Positions 19,372-30,010 of a stretch of 64,000 nt of DNA are shown here, one piece after another. Numbering within the stretch: the first letter of the stretch is position 1; each line of letters begins with the position of its first letter. The stretch is from Gracilariopsis chorda (lineage: Eukaryota > Rhodophyta > Florideophyceae > Gracilariales > Gracilariaceae), in the NCBI GenBank assembly GCA_003194525.1, contig NBIV01000155.1, positions 108,077 to 172,076 on the forward strand, given 5' to 3'. A program made the translations under genes and the position numbers. The notes beneath the pieces were generated by a model. The model ran no database searches. It was not told the origin of the DNA and saw nothing but the letters and a program-made list of their open reading frames with translations.

Positions 19372-22300
19372 TTACGAAAGAACTTCGGGGTACACTACAT
19401 TATTGGTAGAGGTGCTACCGGCAGGGAGACAGGCCACGATGTTGGACGGGTTGGTGGTCCAAGAAAAGGCGACGTACACCTGGCCATGCGTGAAACAGCC
19501 ATCACGCAAATCCAGTCCGATGAGACCACTATACCACTGACCGTGTGCCTTATTGCTAGTGATGGCAAAACAGACACGTACTGGGAACTGGGTGCGAGTG
19601 AAGTTGGGAACCGGAAAGTTGTCGTCTCTTGGTCCACAGGGCATGCGTGGCAGGCATAATGCGTTGCCACGATTTACTCCAGAAGCGATTCGAAGGAAGA
19701 GTACGTTGCTTTGCATGTCTCCTACAGTATAGATGGCACCATTGACGTGGCCGTTTAAGGGATCCAAGTTGCGAAGGAGCATAACCACAAAGCCCTTTTT
19801 GAGTTTGAGGTGGTGGTCCGGCAGCGCTGACCCCGCTGTCAGAGTGTTGAGCATCTCGACAGGGTACTGCAGCGCGGCACCGTCGTCGTCGCTCACCTTG
19901 TCCGCACTGAGGTACGTGCGATACGCGCCAGGTATCATGTGGCCTACATAGTCGTTAAGGTCTGGTAGGCGATAGTTTCGTGCGGTTATAATCACCGTTG
20001 ACGTTAGCCAATCCGCATCTATGTACCTTTGAGCGATACCATGAAAGACGTTACGGACCATGGTGCGGAACGACTCCACTCATTGTACGGACTCTGGCAG
20101 GGTGAAGGGGTGCTTTGGCGGGACAGTGCCTGGCAGTCTGCCCTCTCCAATCTGCAAGAGCGTGTTTGGAAACTGCAGTGCCTCCTGTGTCGCTGTGGGG
20201 TCTCGACGGAGCGCAGAAAGGCGCATGTTCTCACTCAATCTCAAGGTGCGAAAGTGAGAAAAGAGACTTGAGCGTTTGATGCATGCGTTGACGATCACTG
20301 ATCGAGAGCCGCCACGAACAACGGGAAGGATCTACCAAACGTCGCCAGAAAGCAGTACGAACTTGCCTCCAAAGGGGAGCTGCGAGCGCGTTATGTCACG
20401 GAGAGTGCGGTCTACGGCTTCGACGCAGAAGCGATGACACATTACGATCTCGTCCCAGATAGTGAGGTCGACGTTCTTCATCCGAGTGGCCTGGTGCGAG
20501 TTGACCGGGATGTTGCACGTGCTCTCAGCGGTGGCTGGGATAGGAATCCTGAACACGGAGTGGGCCGTCCGACCGCCCTCAAGCAGTATGGCTGCTACAG
20601 CAGACGTGGCTACCGTAAGGACGGACTTGCCACGAAGGCATAACGTGGCCTGAATTGCCTTGGAGAGGAAGGTCTTGCCGGTTCCACCCGGAGGATCCAG
20701 GAAGAAGACGCGAGTGGTTGGCTGCGTTGGCGTTGAAGGACCACCAAGACCCTGCAAGCTCTCCGCGGACACGCCAGGAAGGATGGCCCCCACGATGGTA
20801 TTGAACGCCAGACGCTGACGCTCATTGAAGAGAGGGAGGGCAGCTTCCACAGTGTCGTTCAGCTCCGACTGGATTTGCTGCGGAGACCGAGCTGGAGCGC
20901 GATTTTCCGGTAGGTCCTGCATGGGTGTCGGAAGACCGTACGATGACAGAGACGCCAGTGGGCCACCCATTTCTTGCAATGCCTTTTGCACTTCTAAGAG
21001 AACGTAAGAGCTGGCTCTTTCGTCGTCGGCCAGTGTGTTCATCATGCCGCGATGTCGAGCGCGTATATCCTGCAGAAACATCGATAGATGCTGCTCCCAC
21101 AGAGAACGGGGGTCCGACGGCTCGCAGTAAAGCAAGATGGTGGCAAACAAATGAGAGAGCGGAACAAATGAGGAGCGGAAGGACTGGCGTAATGCCCGTC
21201 TCCACTCGCTGTCGTCGGCGAGAAGGCCCTTCTTGAGGCAGGCCTCCCTGAAGCTACCACACTGCTGACCATCCACGGTGCGAAGATGCTGAAAGGAAGT
21301 AGCACCCACTGTGTGGGTCAAGAGTAGGCGGAGGTAGTACCGCTCACCCTCTCGTAGACTGGCAGTGTAAATGCGCCCAACTACATGCGCACCGCTGCCA
21401 GTGAAGTCGTATAGATCGGCTGCTGCAGCGGCGGCTGAGGAGGAGTTGGGCTGGCTTCGAGACACCGAACGACTTCGGAGACATGCACGTGGCTTCCAGC
21501 ATTTGTTTGATTTGTTCCAAGTAAAGTACCTCAGGAACTGGGCATAAGGGATATGCTGTGCGCCGGGGTACTTTTGGTTGGCCACAAACCACTCAGTCAG
21601 CTTGGTTCCTGCCCGCTCTCTGTTAGCAGCAGAGTGCTCGTCGCCTTCCCGGAAGAACACCGTATGGTGATCTTTCAAGTGTACGTCAAGCCGCACGACG
21701 GCTGGATTGCGATCGACAATGTCGAACGCAAGCATCCGCCACACTGCTTCGGAGGCTGACACATACCGTGCGTCCTGGAATTTCTGGATCTCTTCATGGC
21801 GTCCGTTCTCATCTACAATCTCCATGGTGACTCTGTCGGAACCCTTGCACACATACTTGAAGAGGTACTTGATACCGCCAAGTCGCGATACGCATAGCTC
21901 AACGTTGATGTGGCATGCAAACCGGCGGAGAAGCTCTGGGCAATGTGGAACCACCCACGAATTGTCCAACGTCACTACGCGCTGTCGACGGCCGACCCTG
22001 CAGCTTCGTTCCACAGAAACCCCTCCCTCGGAAGGAGCTCGTCTTTTGTAGCTGATGTAGTACTCATTCTCAAGCTGTGCAGTTTCGGAGCGAAAAAGCT
22101 TCAGAAAGTGCTTCAAGCATGTCAGCTCGCGCATGCACAGCGCTGACCGGTTGCCTGCACCGCACGGAGTGTGAATCATGTGCTTGAGCACCAACTCTTG
22201 TAAGGTGGCGTCGGAGGAAGGAGGAATCTCAGCTGAGATGAGCTCGTCAATGTGAGCAGGGTCTCGGAGCTGCTGCTTTGCATCTCCGTTGAGGAAGAAG

Positions 22301-24262
22301 ATAATGTGCGCGTGCGGTAGGCCTCGCTTTTGAAACTCGATTACGCGCACGTGAGCAAGAACGGCTCCAAAGAACTGTTCTTCAATGACAAACGACATCA
22401 AGGCTTTCATCTTGAGACGAAACACTCGAGCACATAGACCGGGTCGATCGGAGCACGCTGACCATCGAACAGCGCCCTGGTGATCTCAGGCCAATTCGGA
22501 TTGCACGTCATCGTGAGAAAGATATCGGGTTGCCCAATGGTGTTGGATATGGCGATGATGTCGTGCATTTGCTGTCTCATGTATCGGTCATCTCCTACAA
22601 ATGTGGAGGGCAACACGAACAGTCGTCCAGAGCGATCAGCATTGGCCTCATCCACGCCCAGCAGAGAGTCACCCAGGCTCTCCCGCAGGGATGTATAGTC
22701 CGCAGCTCGAAGTCTGTCCTGGTTGTGTCGTAAGTAAGACAAACGCTCCGACTCAACCTTGCAGAACTGGTCAAACATGTACTGCTGGAAGAGCCGTTTG
22801 CCGCGTAGAATCGTACTGAACTCGGTCGGTCTCTCGAAAAGCTGCCACGAATAATACATCAGCGGAGTCACCTTCTTCTCTCGCGAGGCGTTTGGTAGGC
22901 AATACCTCATCTCAGGGTGCCATCCGTCCTGGCCACATGGTAACAAAAGAACGTAGCTCAAGGGATCGTACGATCTGTGACTGACGGGGATAGTGTCCAG
23001 CACCTCATCACCATTTACAGTCAGCTCTCCACGCCTACGCACAACAATATCGCGCGTCTCAATCTCGCCGTCCTCATTCCCTGGAATGATGGCGGCTACT
23101 TGCGACGCCTCGGGCCCGTTGTAGCGACGAACATGCTCGCCGCGGGGCCGTCTATCAGCATGGATCGCCATCTGATACGTATTTGCTGGCGTATTGGTGA
23201 TAGCCCACTCGCGCAGGCTGCAAAATGTCTGCACGTATGGATTCCCTGTGTGCAGCATGGCATCCAACTGAGACAGCAGTTCCGGTTGGAGGCAGGGCAG
23301 CAACCCCGCTCGCCTCGCAGACTGCGCGTCATAGTCGGTTTCATGGATGTACACAGACAGAAATGCGGGCTGGACACCCTGAGCGCGAATGAGCGGACCC
23401 ATGTAGTGATAGATCTGTCCCTGCATGGTGATCGTGGGATTGAAGGTAGAGTCTCCTGAACCACGGCTCACCCAGTTTGCCTTGACGGAAGCCATAGACA
23501 TAACTGTGTTGTAGGCACGGATCTCAGCACGAAAGTGGTTCTCTCGGGGCCCAGTCGCAGTCAGCAGTTGGCGAAGAAGAGGCGGAGGCTCCAGAAGCGC
23601 AGAGAAGCTGAGATGCCCCTTTGCGCAGCACTGCGAGACAAGAGGTTGCGAGCGGGAGCTGCTCACAACCCTTTCCTCTTTGAAATGCCGTGCCTTGCAA
23701 AAGTGGCACTCTAAATTCATGAGACCGAGGTCCATGTAGCCACTCTCGTCTACATCATCCGAGTCAAACAATCGACGGGCGACATCTCGGCTCTCGCGCT
23801 CAGCTTCAAGACGCTGTTGTCGATCAGCTGCGCTCTCAAGCTCTCTTGATGCCTGTCTAGATGTTCTTTCAGAGTGACTGCGAGAATGTTCAGCAGCAGA
23901 GTCATCCTGTTGCCTTGCAGCACGATGGGCGTCACGATCACTTGCCTGACGATTTGTGCGGTTATCTGGCGTCTCTGAGGCTCGTGCCGAAGCAGTGGCT
24001 GTACGGTTGGTCTCACGAACGTCATAAGTGCGTGCGGCGGGAGCCCTAGCCCTTCTTCTTTGCGCACGTCCCTATCAGCTGCTCTTCGTGCTTCACACTG
24101 TTCCTCAGTTTCATTTGCCCTCCGTATGGCTGTTCGCTCTCTATTACGACGCCTTCTCTCTGCTTGTTGCTCACTGGACTGTGCTCGACGTCTTGCAGCA
24201 GTAAGTTGACGGTTCTGCTCACGTGTGGCATCGCCTGAAGCACTGGGCTGAGTTGGAGGCAT
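19372..24262 (-). pseudogene. Helitron A Rep/helicase (RepHel), broken
   Basis: The start is MPPTQPSASG at 24262. An Arg/Glu/Ala-rich N-terminal part leads to a Cys zinc-like motif (CHFCKARHF, then QCC). The HUH replication-initiator motif GLPHAHI is at about 22315, with the paired-Tyr segment YLFKYVCKG at about 21850. The helicase has Walker A PPGGTGKT (about 20690), Walker B IWDEIV (about 20450), and a C-terminal PIF1-type part (HGQVYVAFS) ending at 19372. Lesions: a 1-base loss near 24047, another near 22460 separating the frames, and the sequence GTTTGGTAG near 20335, which adds a base and a stop where the family has GDFRQILP. The last lesion is also in Helitron B. Rep would nick and join strands; the helicase unwinds. 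Confidence 0.88.
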
Positions 24263-24915
24263 TGTAAAAGAACTTAAGCACTCCACACAAAAGAAAAACT
24301 GTCCAAAGACCAGCAAAGCAAAAAACGAAAAGAAAGAAAAAAGAAAAAAAGGATATGGTCGAGAAAAATTGTGCTACGGGCTGCCAAACCCTTTTATGCA
24401 CGTAGCACCGAGTTTTGGATCGTTGCAGTGAAGATAGAATATCTTGACCACAAAGAAACCGCCTAGATTGAGAACTGACCTGTACAGAGTAAACAGGGGG
24501 CCGTGCCTTGAGAGTCTGCCAGGACTGCGAGATTTACAATCTCAAAATCGCTAGGCAACTCTGTGCTGGACGTACTTTAGTCCGAAGACCGTTTACCTTT
24601 AACAGTTCCTTAGATCCAGACAGAGCCGCTGTTGCTCGACTCGTACTCTGTTGTCCCCTTTCTAGACTCTTCAAGGGCTACTCCTTCCGCGCAATGCACG
24701 TTTTGTGGGGAGCTATCGTACCTCACGTGAACGCCACCCAGAAATAGTTGCCAAACCAATTAAATCTGGATGACGAACGCGTTGTTTGGTGAGAAAGTTA
24801 AACTTAACAGATCCCGCCGGTACCGCCAGCGTACCTTTTTCAGACGTGCTGACTCGCCCAGAGTGCTAGAACCCACACCGTAGGTTAACCACAGCGAAGG
24901 AGAACGCGAGCGCTC

Positions 24916-25260
24916 AGTGGGCGAGTGCTTTGCACGCTTTTGTATAGCGTGCAATGCGATTGGTGCACATGACCGTTGAAAAATAGTAATTAAAACGGTC
25001 ATGTGCACTGCACTGCAACGGCTCGGTTACTGTAGTGTAACGGGTGGGCTACTTTGGTCAAACGGCTAGGCTACTGTGGCGTGCAAAAGGCGCCAGGTGG
25101 AAACGTGTCGAATTATGCGGTGCAAGATGCCTCTTGGAGCGCATAAAACGCCACGTTTCCACTTGGCAGCCTCCTTGGCGATTTTGCAGCCAATTAGTGG
25201 GTGTTAGCTGACACACAGACACACAGACGGACAAACATTGTCTTTAGTATAAGTGGGGGG
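24916..25260. repeat. Inner copy of a tandemly duplicated Helitron 5' end
   Basis: This 345-bp segment and the next (25261..25527) are direct repeats. Each runs from AGTGGGCGAGTGC to the Helitron terminus TAAGTGGGGG. The second lacks about 78 bp in its middle. Helitron B has only one such unit. The inner terminus is therefore an extra, buried 5' end. Confidence 0.85.
24963..25006. repeat. Long hairpin in the Helitron 5' region
   Basis: The arms GTGCACATGACCGTT and AACGGTCATGTGCAC flank an AT-rich loop. The same hairpin recurs in the second 5' unit (about 25311..25353) and in Helitron B (about 43760..43803). A second smaller hairpin, TTGCACGC with GCGTGCAA, precedes it. The conserved structures may act in replication or as promoter boundaries. 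Confidence 0.65.
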
Positions 25261-25527
25261 AGTGGGCGAGTGCTTTGCACGCTTTTGTATAGCGTGCAAT
25301 GCGATTGGTGCACATGACCGTTGAAAATAGTAATTAAAACGGTCATGTGCACTGCACTGCAACGGCTCGGTTACTGTAGTATAACGGGTGCAAGATGCCT
25401 CTTGGAGCGCATAAAACGCCACGTTTCCACTTGGCAGCCTCCTTGGAGATTTTTCAGCCAATGAGTGGGCGTTAGCTGACACACAGACACACAGACGGAC
25501 AAACATTGTCTTTAGTATAAGTGGGGG
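25261..25527. repeat. Outer copy of the duplicated Helitron 5' end
   Basis: Direct repeat partner of 24916..25260, lacking the stretch GGCTACTTTGG through the GTCGAATTATGC region. Its last bases are the junction with the interrupted integrase. Confidence 0.85.
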
Positions 25528-26938
25528 TATTCTTTGAGCATGTGTGCTCGGCCTTACGTCTAAAACATCTCCTCACCACCGCGTACCATCCTCAGACCAA
25601 TGGACAAACCAAAAGGTTTAACCGAACCCTGGCCAAGAGGCTAATTCACTACGTTTCCGAGCACCAATTGGACTGGGATGACTATGTCCAGCCGCTGGTC
25701 TATGCATATAATAATCAAGTGCATAAGTCTACTGGTTCAACTTCTTTTGACCTCACCCTCGTACGAGCCTCTACCCCGTACATGGTTGACCTATAGGACT
25801 TAGGAGCACCTCAGGACATAACGGAGGAAATGACTCCCGCCCAGGCCAAACGGTATTCGCGGAAGCGAATTGACTCTATCTTGAGAGCCGCAAAGACCAC
25901 GTTGGACAAAGCGCAAGCGCGCTATAAGGCCAATTTTGATCGGTCCATTTTGTTTACACCGCAGGTGGCCGTGGGAGATTACGTCCACTTGGACAGACCA
26001 CCGAAGGAGAAGCCCGAGGACGAGGACATCACCAAGAAGCTGTTGCCAAAGTCCACTGGGCCCTTCAAGGTACTTAAGTCCCTTGGGCACACGGTTACTA
26101 TCGACCGAGATGGGCTCTAGGACACAGTCACAATGGACCGAGTCTCTCTGGCGCCACGCCCACCTTCAACTGAACCATTGGACTCGCGCGCTTTCCCTTC
26201 ATCCCAAACCCCACTCTCGATCCCTACCCAACCACGGGTCAGTGACCCTACAGGCTCTCAGGAACCACAGGTCTCCGCTGATGCAGAGGGCCCTTCCCCC
26301 GATGGCTACGGTCCCCTGGATGAAATGGTACTTCCTGAAGAAGTACCCAACCCTATGGAAACCCCGACGCTGTTCCTTCGGACGCTGACAGGTACGATCC
26401 CCTCGACCAGATGGACCTACCGGAGGGCGCCGGAATGAACGACCAACGGGAGTATGTCGTCGACCGCACCGTCTCCGCTGGGCTCACTGACGATGGCGGA
26501 GTGCGCTAAAAACTCCGTTGGTATGGCTATGAGCCCAAGGACGATACTTGGCTTTCGAGGTCAGACATCCCGGATAGTTTTGTGGCCCGCTATTGGTCAA
26601 AAACAGGCCACACGGAGCGTAACCTTAAGAAGGGGCGTATCCCTCGCCACAAATTTGCGCCAGCACGGGCCCAATCCGCTCCACCCAATAGGAACACTGC
26701 TTTTGGCCACCGCATCCACCGAACCGCCTCCCAGGCCGCCCCAGTCGCTGGCCGTGCGCTAGTTCTTCCGAAGGTTTACCGCAACGATGAAAAACTTGGA
26801 CGCCACCTAATTTCGAATTCCCTGGTTGATCAAGGGCGAAAACCTCAGGAACGAAGCGCGGACGGCTCACCTATAAGTAGAGTGCACCAAAACCCCAGGG
26901 AGTTGTTTCAAAACCGACCTAGTGGTATTCAAGGGTAG
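25527..26938 (+). pseudogene. pol: pol of chromovirus copy 1, 3' part: integrase end and chromodomain
   Basis: The frame resumes with VFFEHVC, then the integrase signature AYHPQTNGQTKRFNRTL (about 25582..25632). The catalytic Glu expected before RFNRTL is Lys here (NGQTKRF). The C-terminal integrase domain includes VAVGDYVHLDRPP and TGPFKVL. In-frame stops are TAG at 25794..25796 and 26118..26120; a frameshift lies near 26370. A chromodomain follows at 26447..26601 (REYVVDR, LRWYGYEPKDDTWL, FVARYWSK) with a TAA at 26507..26509 inside. Chromodomains steer chromovirus integration to marked chromatin. The frame ends at 26938. Confidence 0.85.
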
Positions 26939-27046
26939 AGATGAAGAACAATGGAGCGCGACAGAGAAGACGCACACCTTGACGCTAGAAGGGCCAAAAA
27001 AGGAACCATAGTGTTTACTGAGCACTACTGGCCATAAAGAAGACCA

Positions 27047-29130
27047 CTAGAACGACGCAGCCGTTTGAAAAGGGGATCCCGTACGGGCGCGCTTGCGAGC
27101 CAGACTCCGGGGGGAAGAGGATGAGGTACAACCAGCGGACTCCGTGTCCGAAAGGTTAAGACCAAAGCCGTTATCAAAGCCTGTCGCGACACGCTCGGAC
27201 AACACCTTAGAGGCCTCCTCCAGGATGGTCGCTAAGGCGTCTTTGACCTCTTGGTTACGCTGAACCAGCAAGTGGTACCGCGAAGCCCGGCGAGCCCAGG
27301 ACTGGGCGGAACGAAGAGCCTCTACGATACCAATGGGTTCAAGGATACCGACGGACGTGCATAACTTCTTCAGGTCATCGAAGGCCATCGTAATGACCTC
27401 TGGAATGACCGGCACGGGAGGCGGAGAAGGGACCACAGGGGCGGGAACCGTCATGGACATGGGCGGTGGGGAAGCCAAGGGACCAATGGACGCTTCTGGA
27501 AGCTCTTCCACGGCAACCTCATGCGCCGGCACGAAAGACGGCACTACCGATGGGGCCAGTACAGGAACTACCGCCTGCTCTCGGACTGGAGGACGAAGAC
27601 AATCTTCGTGAAAGCCAATGGTCTGAGGATAGTAATCCGGCACGGACCGAGGTGGCTCGTTCACAGGGACAGCCAGCAATTGTTTGGCCTGGTAGAGGTT
27701 CCCGTCCTCGTTGCCTCAAGGATGTCGCGGGATCGGAAAGAAGGTGTCGGTGTCATAATCGTACCAAAAGAACTCGGGGGTCTGCGCCCAGTCGACCTGA
27801 AGAACATTATCTAATAGGGCCTCGGCCTCTTCACTCTCGTACTCTGTACCCCGGACAATGTTCTGCACTCCCAACTCACGGATGAGCCAGATCAAAGGCC
27901 GCGGAAGGGGCACGAGTCGGCCTTCAAAACTGGGAAGAACCAGCTCGTTACAGATACGGCAGTTGGCCTCCCAGACGATAGCTTGGACCCCATAGCGGGT
28001 GGTATCCAGAAAGGCAATCAAAGAAAACACGGCCCATTCGGTAAAAAGAACCTGCCAAATCAGCCAGGGGAGACGTTTATTGAAGTCCCCCTGGAGCTGA
28101 TAGGTGTTGGTAGGCCACCACGGGCGGAGTAGGGACCATAAAGAGATTGTAAACGTGCCAGATGGCAGCCTCAGGTCCGGCGCTAAGTGACTGTAGCATG
28201 AGATGTAAAGAAGACCTGCGGGACGGAGGCACATCGTGCAATTCCACTTGGTGCAAACAGAAGAAGTACTTGAGGTTGGTTCGAATATGACCATCTGGTT
28301 CGATCATATCATTCCAACAGATCCGGTTCAATAACCAATACAAGCGGTCGTATGGAGGTCTGAAGCAGACTTACGCCAAGAGGCTATGACCAGGGGGAGG
28401 AAAGGGATCTTTAGGGTCACCATGCATCGAATACAAGTCCTCCAGGAGCTTGTTTACTGTCCATCGGTAGTCAGACTCTTCGCCGCAGTGGACGAAGGGC
28501 ATATCCAGTGGGACCAGAGCGCGGGAACGCGCGACCGAACGGGCATCAGCAGGAACGTGGATCCAACGGTTGTACCAGGAGTCCTCTTCGGAGTTCTTCA
28601 TCGCACGGGCATAGTTGGGGATCCCAGCGAGCCGCCGGGCGTCCAAGTATTGATCAGACTACCGCACGAACTCGGCGACCGAACTGGGCAGATGGGTACT
28701 CCTCACGGCAATAGGATTCTGACCCATAGTGGGGTCGTACTTGTCCCCGGGGTGGACATATGGGCTGCTGGGCACCAGAGCCATGTTGGTCGAGTTTACA
28801 GTTATTGCCACCCGAAGGATACGCTTGAAGCCGTCATAGTCCAAAAGGCAGCCATGGGAGCCCTTATATCCCCCGAGGACATGGCGTAGATGCGATCGAC
28901 AAGCCGGCACCGCGGACACGGCGCCAAGGGAGACCAACGGTCAGGAATCTGAAAGGCCAAGGGAATGCACCACAATCTACCGAACGGGAGGGTATGGTGG
29001 ATGCACCAAGGCGGTATGCGAAGAAAACAGCGACCAGAAGGACGGGGTAATTGAGAGGGAAGTATGGGCGCCCGCGCCAGAGATCGGTGAAATGCAGGAG
29101 TGCGAGGAGCGCCTCGCCGTTGAGACTCAC
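27047..29130 (-). pseudogene. Long degenerate antisense coding region between pol and 3' LTR
   Basis: Read on the minus strand, frames chain together across about 2 kb. 28937..28077 is one frame broken by TAG at 28659 and TAA at 28371. It passes by a frameshift near 28120 into 28294..27047, one frame broken only by TGA at 27716. Protein-like stretches include NYARAMKNSEEDSWYNRW, WNDMIEPDGHIRTNLKYFF and ANCRICNELVLPSFEGR, then a Pro-rich segment (27400..27560) and a basic tail ending KRARTGSPF. I recognise no domain. Some gypsy elements (for example Grande in maize) carry an antisense gene at this place, which fits. The start is not defined; 29130 is the furthest plausible. Confidence 0.5.
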
Positions 29131-29409
29131 TAGTTAATGAGGCCCCCTCGTAGGCGACCAATGGCATGGTAGCGGCCACGTGCCACTTGCCGAAAAAGCA
29201 GCCAAATGGACGCAAACCGGTACCGCCGCCGTACCTGCTGTGGAAGGGCCTACCAGCCATGTCAACCAGGAGGCCAGAGACCTAGTCGGGAGAGAGGACG
29301 CGAGGACAACAACCCCATTGGGCGGGAGGAAATAACGCCAGCGGAAGAAAAGGATAGCTCACGGACGTGGAAGTTTCCGACGGGACGTCGGATCTTAAGG
29401 GGGGAGGTC
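29131..29409. other. Region before the 3' LTR with polypurine tract
   Basis: No gene. The sequence AAGGGGGGAGG at 29397..29407 directly precedes the 3' LTR and is the polypurine tract that primes plus-strand DNA synthesis in LTR retrotransposons. Confidence 0.65.
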
Positions 29410-29935
29410 TGTAGGAGAATGACCATGGGGCAGATGCAGTGGTGAGGTAACCATGGGGCTGGGCTGGCAGAGGTCAGAACATTGCTGGCCGAAATATTCC
29501 ACGTGGCCAAGCTTGGTGCCTATGCAGGAGATACGAGGGGACAGTGTGAGTGCCAAGCCACTGTGGCCATAGGTTTTATTATGTAGCGAATTTTATTTAA
29601 TTTGTTAGGATAGTGTCCGGAGGTCAGAGCGCCTTGCCAGCCATATAGGCTGGCTCGAGTGCCGCTGATCTCTGAAGTGTAAAGACAAGCCCCCTCAACG
29701 TCTTCCTGCCGCCATATGCAGCCAGTAGAGCTCCAAAGGCATTCAAGCCATCGCTATTATTCTCCCGACCTGTACGGACTTGAGACAGCGCCCCCCCATT
29801 GCGCCTCGCTGCCAGTTGGTGCCTGCGTCACTAGTAGACCCAGTGGATTGTCACCCCAGTGGCTGGCTCTCTGCCACTACTACCCCCTAGTAGACTACTA
29901 CCCCAGTTGGCCAAAGGACGTAGTATTCTACTACA
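29410..29935 (+). repeat. 3' LTR of chromovirus copy 1
   Basis: 526 bp, beginning TGTAGGAGAATGACCAT and ending TTCTACTACA, homologous to 13184..13708. The TG...CA termini are intact here. The flank after it (GATAA) does not match the flank before the 5' LTR. Confidence 0.88.
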
Positions 29936-30010
29936 GATAACACCGAAACACACTCAAATTCTCCGCACGACTGGTCAAGATCCTGCGTCTTTTCTCCTTT
30001 GTAATTCTGT

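Larger units (their letters stand above)
19189..25527 (-). mobile_element. Helitron A, inserted in the chromovirus integrase
   Basis: A 6.3-kb element whose 5' end (minus strand) is at about 25527, starting CCCC(C)ACTTATACTAAAG, and whose 3' end is at about 19189, with a 6-bp-stem hairpin related to GCGTGC-GAA-GCACGC (19197..19211; one stem mismatch here) followed by AATGGAGC. Both ends are shared with Helitron B. Exact ends are uncertain by a few bases because of shared G/C. Joining the outer flanks gives an uninterrupted integrase frame (KQL then VFFEHVC) with no target duplication, as expected for rolling-circle insertion. It encodes a Rep/helicase. Confidence 0.85.
13184..29935 (+). mobile_element. 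Chromovirus Ty3/gypsy retrotransposon with nested Helitron
   Basis: Order: 5' LTR, primer-binding site, gag, aspartic protease, RT, RNase H, integrase, chromodomain, a long antisense coding region, polypurine tract (29397..29407) and 3' LTR. The RT-before-integrase order and the chromodomain define a chromovirus. The integrase is interrupted by Helitron A. Without the Helitron the element would be about 10.4 kb. Multiple stops and frameshifts mark it as dead. Confidence 0.88.

Noticed and set aside
20434-23459. Many plus-strand frames of 60 to 160 codons opposite the Helitron A gene
   Set aside because: They are shadows of RepHel; the same shadows appear opposite the Helitron B gene.
24916-25527. 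LTR pair of a small retroelement
   Set aside because: The repeats are adjacent, lack TG...CA ends and gag/pol between them, and match the 5' end of Helitron B.
14206-26120. UAG reassigned as a sense codon in this genome
   Set aside because: Host genes and other ORFs end normally at TAG (for example CBM48 at 3965..3967), and at 14206 the duplicate shows a plain CAG-to-TAG change. Local decay is the simpler explanation.
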